NCBI GenBank assembly: GCA_905234575.1
Contig: CAJOIG010000106.1
Location: 1 to 6,282 of the forward strand
Reading direction: 5' to 3'
DNA: 6,282 bases
Origin: an uncultured Oscillospiraceae bacterium
GTDB taxonomy: Bacteria; Bacillota; Clostridia; Oscillospirales; Oscillospiraceae
Of the stretch, positions 5,384 to 6,282 are shown piece after piece; positions within the stretch are counted from its first letter, which is position 1, and every line of letters starts with the position of its first letter. The notes beneath the pieces were generated by a model, which was not told where the DNA came from, searched no databases, and worked only from the letters and a program-made list of their open reading frames with translations. Position numbers and translations under genes: made by a program.

Positions 5384-6282
5384 ATGAAAAGATTCCTGGC
5401 TCTCCTGTGCGTGTTTCTGGTAGCCTGCATGCTGCTCACGGTGGGCGCTTTCGCCTCGGGCGAAGCCACCGGTGAGGTCGAAGCGGCGGCTGCCGGCGCG
5501 TTCGGGAGCACGAACGTGTGGCTGTCCGGCCTGTTCGTGATCTTGTCGATCGTCGTGTTCATCATTCTCTGCTACAAGAATGTGCACACCGGCATCGCCG
5601 CGCTGATCGCCGCCATTATCGCGGCCCTCGGCTCCACCAATCCGTTCTATGTGTCCATCTTCGAGGTCTTCCCCTCCGGCGTTGCGAACCTGGTCCAGAT
5701 GATGTTCTTCGTCTTCACCATGTCCGGCCTGCTGGGCTACCTCATGGACGAGACGGGCTGCTCCAAGTCCGTGGGCAACACGATGATCAAGCTCCTCGGC
5801 ACCGACCGCGCGTGGCTCGCCATCTCCGCCACCGCCGTCATTCTGATGCTCGCCGGCGTCGGCACCTTCATCTTCGTGGTCGTGGTCGTGGCCGCGCCCC
5901 TGATGAAGGCCGCGAACCTGCCCCGCAAGGTCGGCATGATCGCCGCCCAGGGCATCGCGCCATCAACTTCTGCATGCCGGTCCCCAACGTCCCCGGCTCC
6001 CTGCCCAACATGTTCCTCGGCACCGGCCTGTTCGACGCCCCCATCCTCTCCATCGCCACCGGCCTTGTCGGCATCGCCCTCTTCCTGGTGTATCAGATCC
6101 GCCTGGTCAAGAAGGCCCGCGAGAACGGCGAGGGCTACGACGGCGAGGACGTCGAGCTCGAGCTCAACGAGGATGAGCTGCCCAACTTCTGGGCCTCCAT
6201 CGCGCCCCTGGTCGCCGTCGTCGTCGCAGCCATCGTGTTCGCGCACATCAACCTCTCCTACCAGACCTGGCAGACCCAGCTC
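5384..6282 (+). CDS. GntP-family permease (gluconate/organic acid:H+ symporter type), frameshifted near 5957 and cut by the window edge
   Basis: An inner-membrane carrier, probably importing an organic or sugar acid with protons. The first 192 codons (5384-5959) give a signal-peptide-like start (MKRFLALL... to AFA-SG, residues 1-26), an Ala-rich linker, then membrane segments at about 45-63, 67-83, 99-121 and 144-172. The text GLLGYLMDETGCSKSV followed by a loop and helix then LPRKVGMIAAQG fits the GntP order. From 5959 the family sequence continues in the next frame: AINFCMPVPNVPGSLPNMF, a membrane helix ending LVYQIRLVKKARENGEGY, an acidic loop and another helix starting FWASIAPL. One missing base around 5957-5959 explains this; restoring it gives GIAAINF. 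Neither frame has a stop in the window, so naive translation yields a false Pro/Ser/Arg-rich tail. About 300 of the usual 440 or so residues are seen. It may be a sequencing error or a real pseudogene. Confidence 0.75.
   Translation, partial: MKRFLALLCVFLVACMLLTVGAFASGEATGEVEAAAAGAFGSTNVWLSGLFVILSIVVFIILCYKNVHTGIAALIAAIIAALGSTNPFYVSIFEVFPSGVANLVQMMFFVFTMSGLLGYLMDETGCSKSVGNTMIKLLGTDRAWLAISATAVILMLAGVGTFIFVVVVVAAPLMKAANLPRKVGMIAAQGIAPSTSACRSPTSPAPCPTCSSAPACSTPPSSPSPPALSASPSSWCIRSAWSRRPARTARATTARTSSSSSTRMSCPTSGPPSRPWSPSSSQPSCSRTSTSPTRPGRPS

Noticed and set aside
1..6282. CRISPR arrays, tRNA or rRNA genes, insertion sequences, att sites
   Set aside because: I looked for regular repeats, tRNA-like cloverleaf ends, transposase motifs and flanking direct repeats on both strands and saw none.

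Overview
The window looks like chromosomal DNA from an anaerobic, GC-rich (clearly above 60% in the genes, by eye) Gram-positive bacterium, most likely a clostridial gut-type organism. This is inferred from strong GGAGG-type ribosome sites, AT-rich intergenic regions with sigma-A style extended -10 boxes, iron-sulfur flavoenzymes and a possible Rex site. The species cannot be named from the sequence.

Layout: four genes lie on the minus strand and one diverges on the plus strand. Reading in transcription order from about 5180 downward, the first unit is a two-gene operon. It encodes a ferredoxin-fused FAD reductase of the fumarate reductase flavoprotein type (3381-5102) and, one base after its stop, a GltD/NfnB-like NAD(P)H oxidoreductase (2003-3379). 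A perfect 17-bp hairpin at 1931-1971 follows and probably terminates it. A second promoter near 1846 then drives a short-chain dehydrogenase (904-1704) and a family I CoA-transferase (1-878) that runs off the left edge. Diverging to the right, with its own strong promoter at 5297-5326, is a GntP-family permease (5384 to the right edge) whose reading frame is broken near 5957.

How the parts may fit together (inference): the permease imports an organic acid, the CoA-transferase activates it or a product as a CoA thioester, the dehydrogenase interconverts a hydroxyl and a keto group, and the NAD(P)H oxidoreductase feeds electrons through iron-sulfur clusters to the FAD subunit, which reduces a C=C bond or similar acceptor. 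The logic resembles a reductive anaerobic pathway that disposes of NADH, and an 18-bp near-match to a clostridial Rex operator overlaps the first promoter. The substrate is unknown and I do not recognise the cluster as a described pathway.

The long plus-strand open frames opposite the minus genes (for example 3309-5192) are GC-rich antisense shadows and are not annotated.
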